Assembly: GCA_001769275.1 (NCBI GenBank)
Contig: MEOQ01000004.1
Span: 1 to 44,651, forward strand
Source of the DNA: Bacteroidetes bacterium GWF2_43_63
GTDB lineage: Bacteria; Bacteroidota; Bacteroidia; Bacteroidales; DTU049
DNA: 44,651 bases
Direction: 5' to 3'
Each line of letters opens with the position of its first letter. Within the stretch, counting starts at the first letter, position 1. Position numbers and translations under genes: made by a program. Below the pieces are notes generated by a model that was given only the letters and a program-made list of their open reading frames with translations, made no database searches and was not told the origin of the DNA. Shown here in pieces: positions 1-9,921 of this stretch.

Positions 1-78
1 CACAAAGAAATAAAAATCCGTACGCAGTATAACCAGAAAATCACTGAATATTTACAGGCTCTGAAACTGTCGCACTAA
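1..78 (+). CDS. C-terminal tail of an upstream gene (partial)
   Basis: Frame 1 is open from the window edge to a TAA at 76-78 and encodes 25 residues, a charged segment ending LQALKLSH. Lys, Gln and Glu are frequent and there is no T9SS-like C-terminus, so it resembles the end of a soluble enzyme rather than of a sorted surface protein. Too little is present to name a family. The stop lies one base before the ATG of the giant sialidase gene. Confidence 0.45.
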   Translation, partial: HKEIKIRTQYNQKITEYLQALKLSH

Positions 79-79
79 A

Positions 80-3000
80 ATGGACAAGTCAGGAAAATAC
101 TCCTGCGCCTATGTGTTGGGCTCCACATCGAGCAGTTTGCAATCGGCATGCACCGGATATGCTGTATTTATGGGCGGTAATGTCCTTGGCAACAATGCCA
201 TCGCACTGGTAAGGTTTTATACCAATGGCGTTGATAATTTCTCCTCAGTTTTAACGAGCACCGTTCTGCCAGCCAATCTGACCAATTACATGAGTGTCAA
301 AGTGACCTACAATCCGGTTGGAAACAGCTGGTCGTTGTATGTGCGTGATGATGGGACAACCGGGTTTTCAGATCCTGCTGCAGGGACTTATTCTGCACCG
401 GTTACAGGAACAGATGCCAATTATACAAGTGTCTCGCTGCCCTTCGCAGGTTTCTACTGGCAGGGTAATACCGATGTTGCTCAAAGTTGTTATGGAGATA
501 ACGTAAAAGTTACATTGCCTGCTGCCGGTGCACCAACGGTGAATTTATGGCAATATCTTTATCCAACTGGCATTGGCAATGAGAATCAGGAGATTGTTCA
601 GGTAGCTGTTACTGCATCTTCTGCAATGACGCTGACGCAGTTGAATCTTCAGATGACTGGCACAACAGCCATCAGCGATGTGAGCAATATTGATGTGTAT
701 TACATGGGTACGAGTTATCGTTATAATCCTGCTGCCGGAACAATTTTCGGAAGTGCTACTCCTGCTGCCGGAAATATTGCCATCAATGGAAGTCAGCCGT
801 TGTCAGTTGGTACGCATTATTTCTATGTTGTTTATGATGTTAGTTCTTCAGCTGTTGAAGGAAATTTACTGGATGTGATGGTTAATTCTGTTGTTGCTGG
901 CGGTAACACCGTTGTACCTACTGATGTATCAGGCAGCAGGACAATATTGCTTTCTCAGGCCCGACTTGCCCGATGCGATGATGACGGATCGGAATTTTAT
1001 CGTATTCCGGCAATAACAACCTGTCCGGATGGTTCATTACTGACAGCTTATGATAAGCGTTGGAATAATGGTGAAGATCTTGGAGTCACAGCCACAAACT
1101 CAATAGATATTGTTTCACGTCGCAGCACAGACGGTGGAAAGACATGGTCAACTCCAATTACAATTGCTGGAAACCACACGACTTATTGTTATACCGATCC
1201 ATGTTTTATAACCGATTATCAGACCGGCGTTATTTTTTGTTTAATGGCGTCGGGAACTGGAACAGCCAACCGATTCAGCGCTTCAACCCCAACCAACCCT
1301 ATAAAAATTTATAAAATCGAAAGTCATGATAATGGGCTCTCCTGGATCAACGGTGTTGATATCACCAACAGCATTTATGGTTCACTTTGTTCCAATGCAA
1401 CGCGCCGTGCATGGTTTGCCGGTGTGGTTTCTCCGGGATCAGGCATTCAGATGAACAACGGACGTTTGGCTGCGCTGCTTCAAACCCGCACCACATCAGC
1501 CACTACGCCTATTCACGATTTTCTTATTTATTCCGATGATCATGGTGCAACATGGACCTGTGGCACTAATTCGGCCTATGCTGCAGGTGCAGGGAACGAA
1601 GCACAGCTCGTGCAGCGTGCCGACGGAACTATTCTGGCAAGTATACGTCATACGACCAACCGTTACATGAATACATCTTCAGATAACGGAATTACCTGGG
1701 GTACCGTTTATTCGGAATCAGAAATAACCGAACCCGGCTGTAACGGCGATATAGCACGCCTCACGACTATTGCCGGCGGATCGGATAAAAACAGACTTGT
1801 TCAATCGATACCTTTTCACGCTTCTATTCGCACAAATATATCAGTGATGCTCTCCAATGATGATGGAAACAACTGGCCGTACCGTAAAGTGATTTATCCC
1901 GACATGGGCACTACATCAATAGGATCGGCCTATTCAACTTTGTGCGTGTTGCCAGATAATACCATTGGATTGGTGTATGAGCTGAGTGATACAATTCCAT
2001 ACAATGCTGCCTGGGCTTATCCGTACGAACAGATTCATTTTGTCCGCTTCAGTCTGAACTGGCTCACCGGAGGTGCCGAAAGTCTGTGCCAACCAACAGG
2101 ATTTACAGCACCAACAAGTAATTCACCACAATGTACCAATGGCAGTATCACCTTTACTCAAGGCAGCTGCCCGAGCGGTTATACGTGTTATTGGCAGGCC
2201 AGTGCTGATGGGACCAGTACTGCAAATTCCTCTTCAACACTAACTGTTACACAGGGTACTCCTGGGAATTATACGGCTTATGTAAGAGGCTATAATGGCT
2301 CCTGCTGGACTCAGGCGTTATCTTGTGTTGGCACATTCAATCAGGCTCCTACGGGTGTCACAGCCATAGCTTCGGACAATTCAATCTGTGCCGGCGATGC
2401 AATAAATCTCTCATCTTCGGCAATAATTACTGAAACATTGATTTCGCCAACTGTTGAAGGCAGCTTTGATCCGGGAACTACGTTTCCCCTGAATGGATGG
2501 AGTGTTGTAAATGGTGCCTCAAACATCTGGTATTGCGGTGCCTTTGCAGGAGCATTATCAGGAATGAATTCGGCTTATATTGGCACTGCTACTACCTATG
2601 CGGGAACAAGTGCTGTAAGAGCTAATCATTTTTATCGCGATGTTGCAATACCCGCAGGTTCTTCAAACTTAGTGCTATCCTTTTATTTGAAAATGCCAAC
2701 CATTGACAACAATGCTGATTTTGTAAGGGTTTATACAACAACCACATCAAATATACCGGTTGCCGGAACAACCCCAGGCGCTGGTTACACGCAGGTGTAC
2801 AATTATACAACGCCAGCTCTTGCGTCTTACACATTTCAAACAATAACTTTACCTGATGCGCTTGCCGGCACAACTGTGCGTCTTGTATTTACATATATTT
2901 GTGATGCAACTACAGGTAATGCAAATCCATCCATCGATAATATATCCCTTACGGCTAACACAGCAGATTTTTCATGGACGTCATCTCCAACTGGCTTTAC

Positions 3001-6000
3001 ATCTTCATTGCAGAATCCTACCGGTGTGACTCCTGCCGTAAGTACAACCTACACTGTAACAGCTTCAGCTACAAACGGCTGTTCGGAAACCGCAAGCACT
3101 ACCATAACAGTTTCTTCAGTCACCCCCACTTTTGATCAACTCGGACCATATTGCGTTGGCGATATTCCCGGCACACTCCCAACAACTTCGTTAAACAGTA
3201 TAGCTGGAGCCTGGAGCCCTTCTTCGATAAGTACGGCTACTGCAGGTATAACAACGTATACGTTTACGCCTGATGCAGGACAGTGTGCATCAGTAGTTAC
3301 AATGGATGTAACGATTAATGGTGCAGCAACGACTCCGACATTCACTCAACTAGGACCATACTGCGTTGGAGCAACTCCTGCAACATTACCAACAACTTCC
3401 ATTAATGGTATAACCGGAACATGGAATGCTGCAATCAGCACGGCGAGCGCAGCTTCAACGGTTTATACTTTCACACCGACACCCGGCCAGTGCGCAAACA
3501 CAGCAACAATGACAGTTGTAGTGAATGCGAACATTGATCCGACCTTTACGCAACTAGGACCATACTGCGTTGGAGCAACTCCCGCAACATTACCGACAAC
3601 ATCACTTAACGGGATCACCGGAACATGGAATGCTGCAATCAGCACTGCAAGCGCCGCTTCAACAGTCTATACTTTCACACCGACAGCCGGTCAGTGCGCA
3701 ACAACTGCGACCATGACCGTTGTAGTGAATGACAATGTCACACCGACATTCACGCAATTAGGACCATACTGCGTTGGAGCAACTCCCGCAACATTACCAA
3801 CAACTTCCATTAACGGCATCACCGGAACATGGAACGCTGCAATCAGCACGGCGAGCGCCGCTTCAACGGTCTATACTTTCACACCGACAGCAGGACAGTG
3901 CGCTACCACTGCAACGATGACAGTTGTAGTGAATGCGAACATCACCCCGACCTTTACGCAACTAGGACCATACTGCGTTGGATCAACTCCGGGAACATTA
4001 CCAACGACATCGAACAATGGCATCACCGGAACATGGAACGCTGTAATCAGCACTGTAAGCGCCGCTTCAACGGTTTACACATTTACGCCCACAGCTGGTC
4101 AATGCGCAACCCTTTCAACAATGACAGTTGTAGTGAATGCGAACATTGATCCGACCTTTACGCAACTAGGACCATACTGCGTTGGAGCAACTCCCGCAAC
4201 ATTACCGACAACATCACTTAACGGGATCACCGGAACATGGAATGCTGCAATCAGCACTGCAAGCGCCGCTTCAACGGTTTACACATTTACGCCCACAGCT
4301 GGTCAGTGCGCAACCCTTGCAACAATGACAGTTGTAGTGAATGCGAACATCACCCCGACTTTCACTCAACTAGGACCATACTGCGTTGGATCAACTCCGG
4401 GAACTTTACCAACAACTTCCATTAATGGCTTCACCGGAACATGGAATGCTGCAATCAGCACGGCGAACGCCGCTTCAACGGTCTATACTTTCACACCGAC
4501 AGCCGGTCAGTGCGCAACTACAGCCACAATGAGTGTTGTGGTGAACGCCAACATTGTTCCAACCTTCACGCAGCTCGGGCCTTATTGTGTCGGCGCCACT
4601 CCCGCAACATTACCAACAACATCCAACAACGGTATCACCGGAACATGGGATGCTGCAATCAGCACGGCGAGCGCAGCTTCAACAGTTTATACTTTCACAC
4701 CGACAGCCGGTCAGTGCGCAACAACTGCGACCATGACCGTTGTAGTGAATGACAATGTCACACCGACATTCACGCAACTCAGCTCCTACTGCGTCGGAGC
4801 AATACCTGATGCATTACCGGCCACTTCAACGAACGGCATCACCGGAACATGGAGTCCTGCCACAATCAGCACTGCAAGCGCTGGATCTACGGTCTATACT
4901 TTTACACCAACAGCCGGCCAGTGCGCTACCACTGCGACCATGATAGTTGTAGTGAATGCGAACATTGATCCGACCTTTACGCAACTAGGACCATACTGCG
5001 TTGGAGCAACTCCCGCAACATTACCGACAACATCACTTAACGGGATCACCGGAACATGGAATGCTGCAATCAGCACTGCAAGCGCCGCTTCAACGGTTTA
5101 CACATTTACGCCCACAGCTGGTCAGTGCGCAACCCTTGCAACAATGACAGTTGTAGTGAATGCGAACATCACCCCGACTTTCACTCAACTAGGACCATAC
5201 TGCGTTGGATCAACTCCGGGAACTTTACCAACAACTTCCATTAATGGCTTCACCGGAACATGGAATGCTGCAATCAGCACGGCGAACGCCGCTTCAACGG
5301 TCTATACTTTCACACCGACAGCCGGTCAGTGCGCAACTACAGCCACAATGAGTGTTGTGGTGAACGCCAACATTGTTCCAACCTTCACGCAGCTCGGGCC
5401 TTATTGTGTCGGCGCCACTCCCGCAACATTACCAACAACATCCAACAACGGTATCACCGGAACATGGGATGCTGCAATCAGCACGGCGAGCGCAGCTTCA
5501 ACAGTTTATACTTTCACACCGACAGCCGGTCAGTGCGCAACAACTGCGACCATGACCGTTGTAGTGAATGACAATGTCACACCGACATTCACGCAACTCA
5601 GCTCCTACTGCGTCGGAGCAATACCTGATGCATTACCGGCCACTTCAACGAACGGCATCACCGGAACATGGAGTCCTGCCACAATCAGCACTGCAAGCGC
5701 TGGATCTACGGTCTATACTTTTACACCAACAGCCGGCCAGTGCGCTACCACTGCGACCATGATAGTTGTAGTGAATGCGAACATTGATCCGACCTTTACG
5801 CAACTAGGACCATACTGCGTTGGAGCAACTCCCGCAACATTACCGACAACATCACTTAACGGGATCACCGGAACATGGAATGCTGCAATCAGCACGGCAA
5901 GCACTGCTTCAACGGTCTATACTTTCACACCGACAGCCGGCCAGTGCGCTACTACTGCGACCATGATCGTTGTTGTGAGTCCTTCTTACGCATTCAATGA

Positions 6001-7861
6001 AAACCATTCGATTTGTAATGGCGACAGCTACACCTGGCACGGGACCACGTATACAACAGCTGGCACATTTACGAAGTCATACACAACAGTGAACGGCTGC
6101 GACAGTGTTTTCACATTGAACTTCACTGTCAATCCGACTTATGCATTCAATGAAGATCATTCGATTTGTAATGGCGACAGCTACACCTGGCACGGAACCA
6201 CATACACGGCAGCTGGTACATTTACGAAGTCATACACAACAGTGAATGGTTGTGACAGCATTTACACGTTGAATCTATCAGTCAACCCGACTTATTCATT
6301 CAACGAAGAACATTCAATTTGTAATGGCGATAGCTACACCTGGCACGGAACCACGTATACAACAGCAGGTATTTACGCTGCAGCATATACAACAGTGAAC
6401 GGATGTGACAGTATTTACACGCTAAATCTCACAGAAGTTACATCTTTTTCATTTGTCGAAGACCATAGTATCTGTTCTGGTGATTCATATATCTGGCAAG
6501 GAAGCACGTATAATACTACTGGGACTTACACTGCAATCTATGTATCATCAACTGGATGCGACAGCATTTATACATTGAACCTAACAGTCAATCCGACTTA
6601 TGCATTCAATGAAGATCACGCAATTTGTAATGGCGACAGCTACACCTGGCACGGAACCACATACACAGCAGCTGGTACATTTACGAAGTCATACACAACA
6701 GTGAATGGTTGCGACAGCATTTACACATTAAATTTGAGTGTCAATCCGACTTATGCATTCAATGAAGATCATTCGATTTGTAATGGCGACAGCTACACCT
6801 GGCACGGAACCACATATGCAGCAGCTGGTACATTTACGAAGTCATACACAACAGTGAACGGCTGCGACAGTGTTTTCACATTGAACCTCACTGTCAACCC
6901 GACTTATGCATTCAATGAAGATCATTCAATTTGTAACGGCAATAGCTACACCTGGCACGGAACCACGTATACAACGGGTGGAATCTACACCGCAGCATAT
7001 ACGACAGTGTACGGTTGCGATAGCATTTACATATTGAACCTCACTGTCAATCCGACTTATGCATTCAATGAAGATCATTCGATTTGCAATGGCAACAGCT
7101 ACACCTGGCATGGGACCACGTACACAGCAGGTGGAACTTATACCGCAGCATACACAACGGTGAATGGTTGTGACAGTGTTTTCACATTGAACCTCACTGT
7201 CAATCCGACTTATGCGTTCAATGAAAATCATACGATTTGTGAAGGAGATGTCTACAATTGGCATGGCAATATTTATTCAACCGAAGGAATTTATTACGAT
7301 AGCCTTCAATCTCAGACAGGATGCGATTCTACATTTACGCTGAATCTGACAGTCAATCCACTTCCGGATATATTTCTCGGCAACGACACTACCATCTGCG
7401 CCGATGCATTTATTTTACTTGATGCCGGAAACCCTGGCGCAACGTACCTTTGGAGTGAAGCTGGAGCAAATGGACAAACAATAATTGTTGACTCAACTGG
7501 TCAAGGCCTAAGCACCTTTGATGTCAGTGTGACAGTGAACAATGGCTGCGTAATATCGGACACCATCAGTATTACCATTGAGGTTTGTGATGCGATTGAT
7601 GAAAACGGCGATAATATTTTTAGTGTGTTCCCAAATCCGTCCGATGAAATAGTCAATATCATTTCTTCAAATCAGTTTTCCGACGCTCAAATTGAACTGA
7701 CTGATATTAATGGGAAGCTGGTTTATTGTAGCAGAATGACAGATTTGAATGGAATCACAGGAAATAAACAATTTGATTTAGGGGAATATCCGGCGGGGGT
7801 GTATTTCATGCACTTTATAACAGGAACTCATGTGCAAGTGATTAGAGTCGTGAGACAATAA
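80..7861 (+). CDS. Giant sialidase-like T9SS surface protein, N-terminus apparently missing
   Basis: A 2593-residue multidomain protein. Residues 1-150 look like the second half of a LamG-like beta-sandwich and 150-300 resemble the domain preceding BNR-type neuraminidases. Residues about 300-670 form a six-bladed sialidase (GH33-like): the RIP motif YRIPAI starts at residue 308 and Asp boxes follow (STDGGKTW, SHDNGLSW, SDDHGATW, SSDNGITW, SNDDGNNW). Family knowledge predicts release of terminal sialic acids from glycans outside the cell. After linker domains come 14 Ig-like repeats of about 68 residues (1014-1966), 9 Cys-containing repeats of about 51 residues (1967-2425) and a type A T9SS sorting domain (FPNPS near residue 2517 to the end). 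T9SS cargo needs a signal peptide, but none is present: the first residues are mid-domain and an in-frame TGA lies at 62-64. The gene is therefore probably 5'-truncated, rearranged or misassembled. A terminator follows at 7881. Confidence 0.85.
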   Translation: MDKSGKYSCAYVLGSTSSSLQSACTGYAVFMGGNVLGNNAIALVRFYTNGVDNFSSVLTSTVLPANLTNYMSVKVTYNPVGNSWSLYVRDDGTTGFSDPAAGTYSAPVTGTDANYTSVSLPFAGFYWQGNTDVAQSCYGDNVKVTLPAAGAPTVNLWQYLYPTGIGNENQEIVQVAVTASSAMTLTQLNLQMTGTTAISDVSNIDVYYMGTSYRYNPAAGTIFGSATPAAGNIAINGSQPLSVGTHYFYVVYDVSSSAVEGNLLDVMVNSVVAGGNTVVPTDVSGSRTILLSQARLARCDDDGSEFYRIPAITTCPDGSLLTAYDKRWNNGEDLGVTATNSIDIVSRRSTDGGKTWSTPITIAGNHTTYCYTDPCFITDYQTGVIFCLMASGTGTANRFSASTPTNPIKIYKIESHDNGLSWINGVDITNSIYGSLCSNATRRAWFAGVVSPGSGIQMNNGRLAALLQTRTTSATTPIHDFLIYSDDHGATWTCGTNSAYAAGAGNEAQLVQRADGTILASIRHTTNRYMNTSSDNGITWGTVYSESEITEPGCNGDIARLTTIAGGSDKNRLVQSIPFHASIRTNISVMLSNDDGNNWPYRKVIYPDMGTTSIGSAYSTLCVLPDNTIGLVYELSDTIPYNAAWAYPYEQIHFVRFSLNWLTGGAESLCQPTGFTAPTSNSPQCTNGSITFTQGSCPSGYTCYWQASADGTSTANSSSTLTVTQGTPGNYTAYVRGYNGSCWTQALSCVGTFNQAPTGVTAIASDNSICAGDAINLSSSAIITETLISPTVEGSFDPGTTFPLNGWSVVNGASNIWYCGAFAGALSGMNSAYIGTATTYAGTSAVRANHFYRDVAIPAGSSNLVLSFYLKMPTIDNNADFVRVYTTTTSNIPVAGTTPGAGYTQVYNYTTPALASYTFQTITLPDALAGTTVRLVFTYICDATTGNANPSIDNISLTANTADFSWTSSPTGFTSSLQNPTGVTPAVSTTYTVTASATNGCSETASTTITVSSVTPTFDQLGPYCVGDIPGTLPTTSLNSIAGAWSPSSISTATAGITTYTFTPDAGQCASVVTMDVTINGAATTPTFTQLGPYCVGATPATLPTTSINGITGTWNAAISTASAASTVYTFTPTPGQCANTATMTVVVNANIDPTFTQLGPYCVGATPATLPTTSLNGITGTWNAAISTASAASTVYTFTPTAGQCATTATMTVVVNDNVTPTFTQLGPYCVGATPATLPTTSINGITGTWNAAISTASAASTVYTFTPTAGQCATTATMTVVVNANITPTFTQLGPYCVGSTPGTLPTTSNNGITGTWNAVISTVSAASTVYTFTPTAGQCATLSTMTVVVNANIDPTFTQLGPYCVGATPATLPTTSLNGITGTWNAAISTASAASTVYTFTPTAGQCATLATMTVVVNANITPTFTQLGPYCVGSTPGTLPTTSINGFTGTWNAAISTANAASTVYTFTPTAGQCATTATMSVVVNANIVPTFTQLGPYCVGATPATLPTTSNNGITGTWDAAISTASAASTVYTFTPTAGQCATTATMTVVVNDNVTPTFTQLSSYCVGAIPDALPATSTNGITGTWSPATISTASAGSTVYTFTPTAGQCATTATMIVVVNANIDPTFTQLGPYCVGATPATLPTTSLNGITGTWNAAISTASAASTVYTFTPTAGQCATLATMTVVVNANITPTFTQLGPYCVGSTPGTLPTTSINGFTGTWNAAISTANAASTVYTFTPTAGQCATTATMSVVVNANIVPTFTQLGPYCVGATPATLPTTSNNGITGTWDAAISTASAASTVYTFTPTAGQCATTATMTVVVNDNVTPTFTQLSSYCVGAIPDALPATSTNGITGTWSPATISTASAGSTVYTFTPTAGQCATTATMIVVVNANIDPTFTQLGPYCVGATPATLPTTSLNGITGTWNAAISTASTASTVYTFTPTAGQCATTATMIVVVSPSYAFNENHSICNGDSYTWHGTTYTTAGTFTKSYTTVNGCDSVFTLNFTVNPTYAFNEDHSICNGDSYTWHGTTYTAAGTFTKSYTTVNGCDSIYTLNLSVNPTYSFNEEHSICNGDSYTWHGTTYTTAGIYAAAYTTVNGCDSIYTLNLTEVTSFSFVEDHSICSGDSYIWQGSTYNTTGTYTAIYVSSTGCDSIYTLNLTVNPTYAFNEDHAICNGDSYTWHGTTYTAAGTFTKSYTTVNGCDSIYTLNLSVNPTYAFNEDHSICNGDSYTWHGTTYAAAGTFTKSYTTVNGCDSVFTLNLTVNPTYAFNEDHSICNGNSYTWHGTTYTTGGIYTAAYTTVYGCDSIYILNLTVNPTYAFNEDHSICNGNSYTWHGTTYTAGGTYTAAYTTVNGCDSVFTLNLTVNPTYAFNENHTICEGDVYNWHGNIYSTEGIYYDSLQSQTGCDSTFTLNLTVNPLPDIFLGNDTTICADAFILLDAGNPGATYLWSEAGANGQTIIVDSTGQGLSTFDVSVTVNNGCVISDTISITIEVCDAIDENGDNIFSVFPNPSDEIVNIISSNQFSDAQIELTDINGKLVYCSRMTDLNGITGNKQFDLGEYPAGVYFMHFITGTHVQVIRVVRQ
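3119..5977 (+). repeat. 14 tandem Ig-like repeats (about 204 bp each) inside the sialidase gene
   Basis: Each unit begins with PTFTQLGPYCVG, contains NGITGTW and ends GQCATTATMTVVVN, with two Cys per unit that could form a disulfide. Unit length is 68-69 codons. The repeats vary at a few positions (SINGI, SLNGI, SNNGI, INGFT), showing a history of divergence and homogenisation. They probably act as a spacer or stalk. Confidence 0.9.
4126..5763 (+). repeat. 819-bp tandem duplication of four Ig-like units
   Basis: The block 4126-4944 (273 codons, four Ig-like units) is followed directly by 4945-5763, which I read as base-for-base identical. Identity continues into the next partial unit, up to 5076 against 5895, where T/G first differ. 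Units outside the block differ at many silent sites, so this is a recent in-frame duplication or gene-conversion event. Confidence 0.85.
5978..7361 (+). repeat. Nine tandem Cys-containing repeats (about 153 bp each)
   Basis: Each unit follows the pattern YAFNEDHSICNGDSYTW, then HGTTY, then TVNGCDSIYTLNLTVNPT. Two Cys per unit are conserved, in IC-G-SY-W and GCDS. Such repeats are common in long Bacteroidota surface proteins just before the sorting domain. Units 4 and 9 are the most diverged. Confidence 0.85.
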
Positions 7862-7880
7862 TTACGATTTGTTATGATTG

Positions 7881-7910
7881 AAAAAAGGCCGCAGCGATGT
7901 GGCCTTTTTT
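7881..7910 (+). terminator. Rho-independent terminator of the sialidase gene
   Basis: The stem AAAAAAGGCC / GGCCTTTTTT with further partial pairing (GCA/TGT) around GCGA lies 20 bp after the stop codon. The A-tract and T-tract make it potentially bidirectional. Confidence 0.8.
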
Positions 7911-8052
7911 GCGTTCGGCGTTGTCTGAAAAAATATTTGGTGAAGCTGTATCAGAATTAATAACAGTAGTAAAGGCGGATGCAAAAATGGCAGAAAAAAT
8001 CAACATTTTGTTCCGTAGTGTTTTTGCAATTATTTCGAAATGCAATTCTTAT

Positions 8053-8060
8053 TATATTTG
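8053..8060 (+). promoter_or_regulatory. -7 promoter element of the flavodoxin gene
   Basis: TATATTTG fits the Bacteroidota -7 consensus TAnnTTTG and lies 21 bp before the chosen ATG at 8082, leaving a short leader. No clear TTG at the expected -33 spacing was seen. Confidence 0.5.
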
Positions 8061-8081
8061 CACAAAAAGGGGGAATTTCAA

Positions 8082-8522
8082 ATGAATAAAGTCATCGTTT
8101 TATACGATTCAGGTTTCGGAAACACGAAACTTATTGCTGAGGCAATTGTTGACGGAATGGGCGATTCAGCTTCATTGCTGCATGTTTCTGAATTCACAAA
8201 AGAACATCTGAATAATCTTACTGCACTAATCGCTGGTAGTCCTATCAACGGGTTTATGCCAACCGAAAAAATGCAGGCCGCACTGAAGTCGATTCCGGCG
8301 GGTGCACTGAAAGGCGTGAAAGCGGCATCCTTCGACACCCGAATGCATATTTGGATACATGGTGATGCAGCAAAGAAAATTTCAAAACGTTTGGCCGCCG
8401 CCGGCGCTGAAATCATTGCTGATCCGGCGTTATTTCGAGTCACCGGAAAAGAAGGCCCACTCGCTGAAGGCGAGATTGAAAGAGCGAAAGAGTGGGGCAG
8501 GACGATAGTGAAAAGTTTGTAA
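8082..8522 (+). CDS. Flavodoxin-like protein
   Basis: A 146-residue protein, the usual flavodoxin length. The N-terminal strand and phosphate loop (VIVLYDSGFGNTKLIAEAI, residues 4-22) match the flavodoxin FMN phosphate-binding signature, with alternating beta-alpha segments after it (LTALIAGSPINGF). It should bind FMN and transfer low-potential electrons in the cytoplasm; the redox partner is not visible. The ATG at 8082 was chosen over an upstream in-frame ATG at 8040 because family homology begins there and the -7 box TATATTTG lies between the two. No neighbour points to a pathway. Confidence 0.85.
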   Translation: MNKVIVLYDSGFGNTKLIAEAIVDGMGDSASLLHVSEFTKEHLNNLTALIAGSPINGFMPTEKMQAALKSIPAGALKGVKAASFDTRMHIWIHGDAAKKISKRLAAAGAEIIADPALFRVTGKEGPLAEGEIERAKEWGRTIVKSL

Positions 8523-8643
8523 AGTGTAAAGTGATAAAGGTTTATTAATATTTATTTTTTCTCATACAGGTTGCAAGTCTCAACTTCTTGACTGGGCGCG
8601 CGTCTCATGACGCGTGACCTGGTATCCCATCGAGGGGCTCAGG

Positions 8644-9888
8644 CTAAGTCAGATAATTCTCAAGCTCACCTTTCCATTTTATAAAGCCGTCAATCAGCTC
8701 TGAGTAATCATGACGGATGCGCTGAAAGCTGTCTTCGTTGGCATTGAGGTAGGCGATTTTTCCCTGCACTTTTATCACATTAATAATGTCTTCAATTTTC
8801 CGCAAAGTCATTTTCAGCATATTCAAATCCTTGTCGGTATGCCACACGTAGGTGGCTTCTTTGGTGTCGATGGTTTCCCAGACTATGTGATAATGCCGTT
8901 TGCCTTCGAGTAAAAACAAAAAAGAAAATGGCTTGAGTACAAAGCGCAGCTTCATGATGTGGAAGGTGTGCTGCGATGACAGAAAGCGCAAATGTTTGTA
9001 GTGTTTTGTTTGTGTAATCGAAATCAGATCTTCAAACAATTCATTTTCGTTGCTATAAAATGCATTTGCCTGCAGGCGTTTATCGGTGAGCGATTCGAAA
9101 TACTCATCCATTGTAAAAAGCGTTTTATCAACTTCTGCTTTCAGTTTTTTTCTTGTCGCTTCGCGCACAAATTCAAACCGGACGCTGTCGATCATTTTTT
9201 TATCGATGGAATCGATTTCCTTTGACTGAGCACGCATACACGTAATAGCATCATTGTCGATTTCAACATGCGCTACAACCTGAATTTTTTTCGTTTTCAG
9301 TGCGTTTGAAAAATAATTTTTTACCGCATCGAATTCTTCGCGAAGCTCGTAATTAATAATGGTCAGTTCTATACTCTTGTTGTAGCCTTTGAAATGATGA
9401 TCGAATGCGACGCCACCAAACCTGAATTTTAAATCATTTATGGCAACAAAAAATGTTTCATCCAATACTATAACTTTTGAATTGGCTGATTCAATGCTGC
9501 TTTGAGAGGCCTCTTCTGCCAAGGCAATGAATATATCCGGCTCAATAGGTTCGGTATTTATGATCATGCGGTCTTGCCCACGCAAGGTCGCCAGCATTTT
9601 TTCCGTATCAATATTATTGAATGTCACGGAAGCAATGTTCTGAAGCGTTTCTGCCAGTTCCGTCTGATGTTTTGGAAAATCAATGTTACCAAATTTGTAC
9701 GCAACAACCGAAGCCGACAACCTTTTTTCCGCTGCTCTGTAATTCAAAACTTTCACGATCCAGTGCGCAGGCGATCTGAATATTTTTGCCACAGGCGGGA
9801 GTCCGAGCTGATCAAATGACAATGGAAATCCATCGATCAGATAGGCCTTGTCTTCAATAAAATTTATTATCAGTTCAGTTCCTTTCAT
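8644..9888 (-). CDS. Uncharacterised 414-residue protein
   Basis: I do not recognise this family. The protein is soluble in appearance, without signal peptide or membrane segments, and rich in Lys, Glu and aromatic residues. Its C-terminal third is predicted largely helical. The start at 9888 is the first ATG and lies 33 bp downstream of the neighbouring 152-residue gene on the same strand, so the two may be co-transcribed. Codon use resembles the rest of the chromosomal part of the window. Nothing suggests an enzyme motif. Confidence 0.6.
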   Translation of the reverse strand: MKGTELIINFIEDKAYLIDGFPLSFDQLGLPPVAKIFRSPAHWIVKVLNYRAAEKRLSASVVAYKFGNIDFPKHQTELAETLQNIASVTFNNIDTEKMLATLRGQDRMIINTEPIEPDIFIALAEEASQSSIESANSKVIVLDETFFVAINDLKFRFGGVAFDHHFKGYNKSIELTIINYELREEFDAVKNYFSNALKTKKIQVVAHVEIDNDAITCMRAQSKEIDSIDKKMIDSVRFEFVREATRKKLKAEVDKTLFTMDEYFESLTDKRLQANAFYSNENELFEDLISITQTKHYKHLRFLSSQHTFHIMKLRFVLKPFSFLFLLEGKRHYHIVWETIDTKEATYVWHTDKDLNMLKMTLRKIEDIINVIKVQGKIAYLNANEDSFQRIRHDYSELIDGFIKWKGELENYLT

Positions 9889-9921
9889 TTATTTGTGTTG
9901 TATTTCGAGACACAAAAGTAA

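Noticed and set aside
3829-5762. Many open frames on both strands inside the sialidase repeats
   Set aside because: They recur once per repeat unit and are shadows of the repeated coding sequence.
3119-7361. Regularly spaced repeats resembling an array
   Set aside because: They are in-frame coding repeats of 153-204 bp within one open gene, not short direct repeats with unique spacers, so not CRISPR.
7897-8085. 62-codon frame between sialidase and flavodoxin
   Set aside because: It starts inside the terminator, overlaps the flavodoxin start and has no recognisable features.
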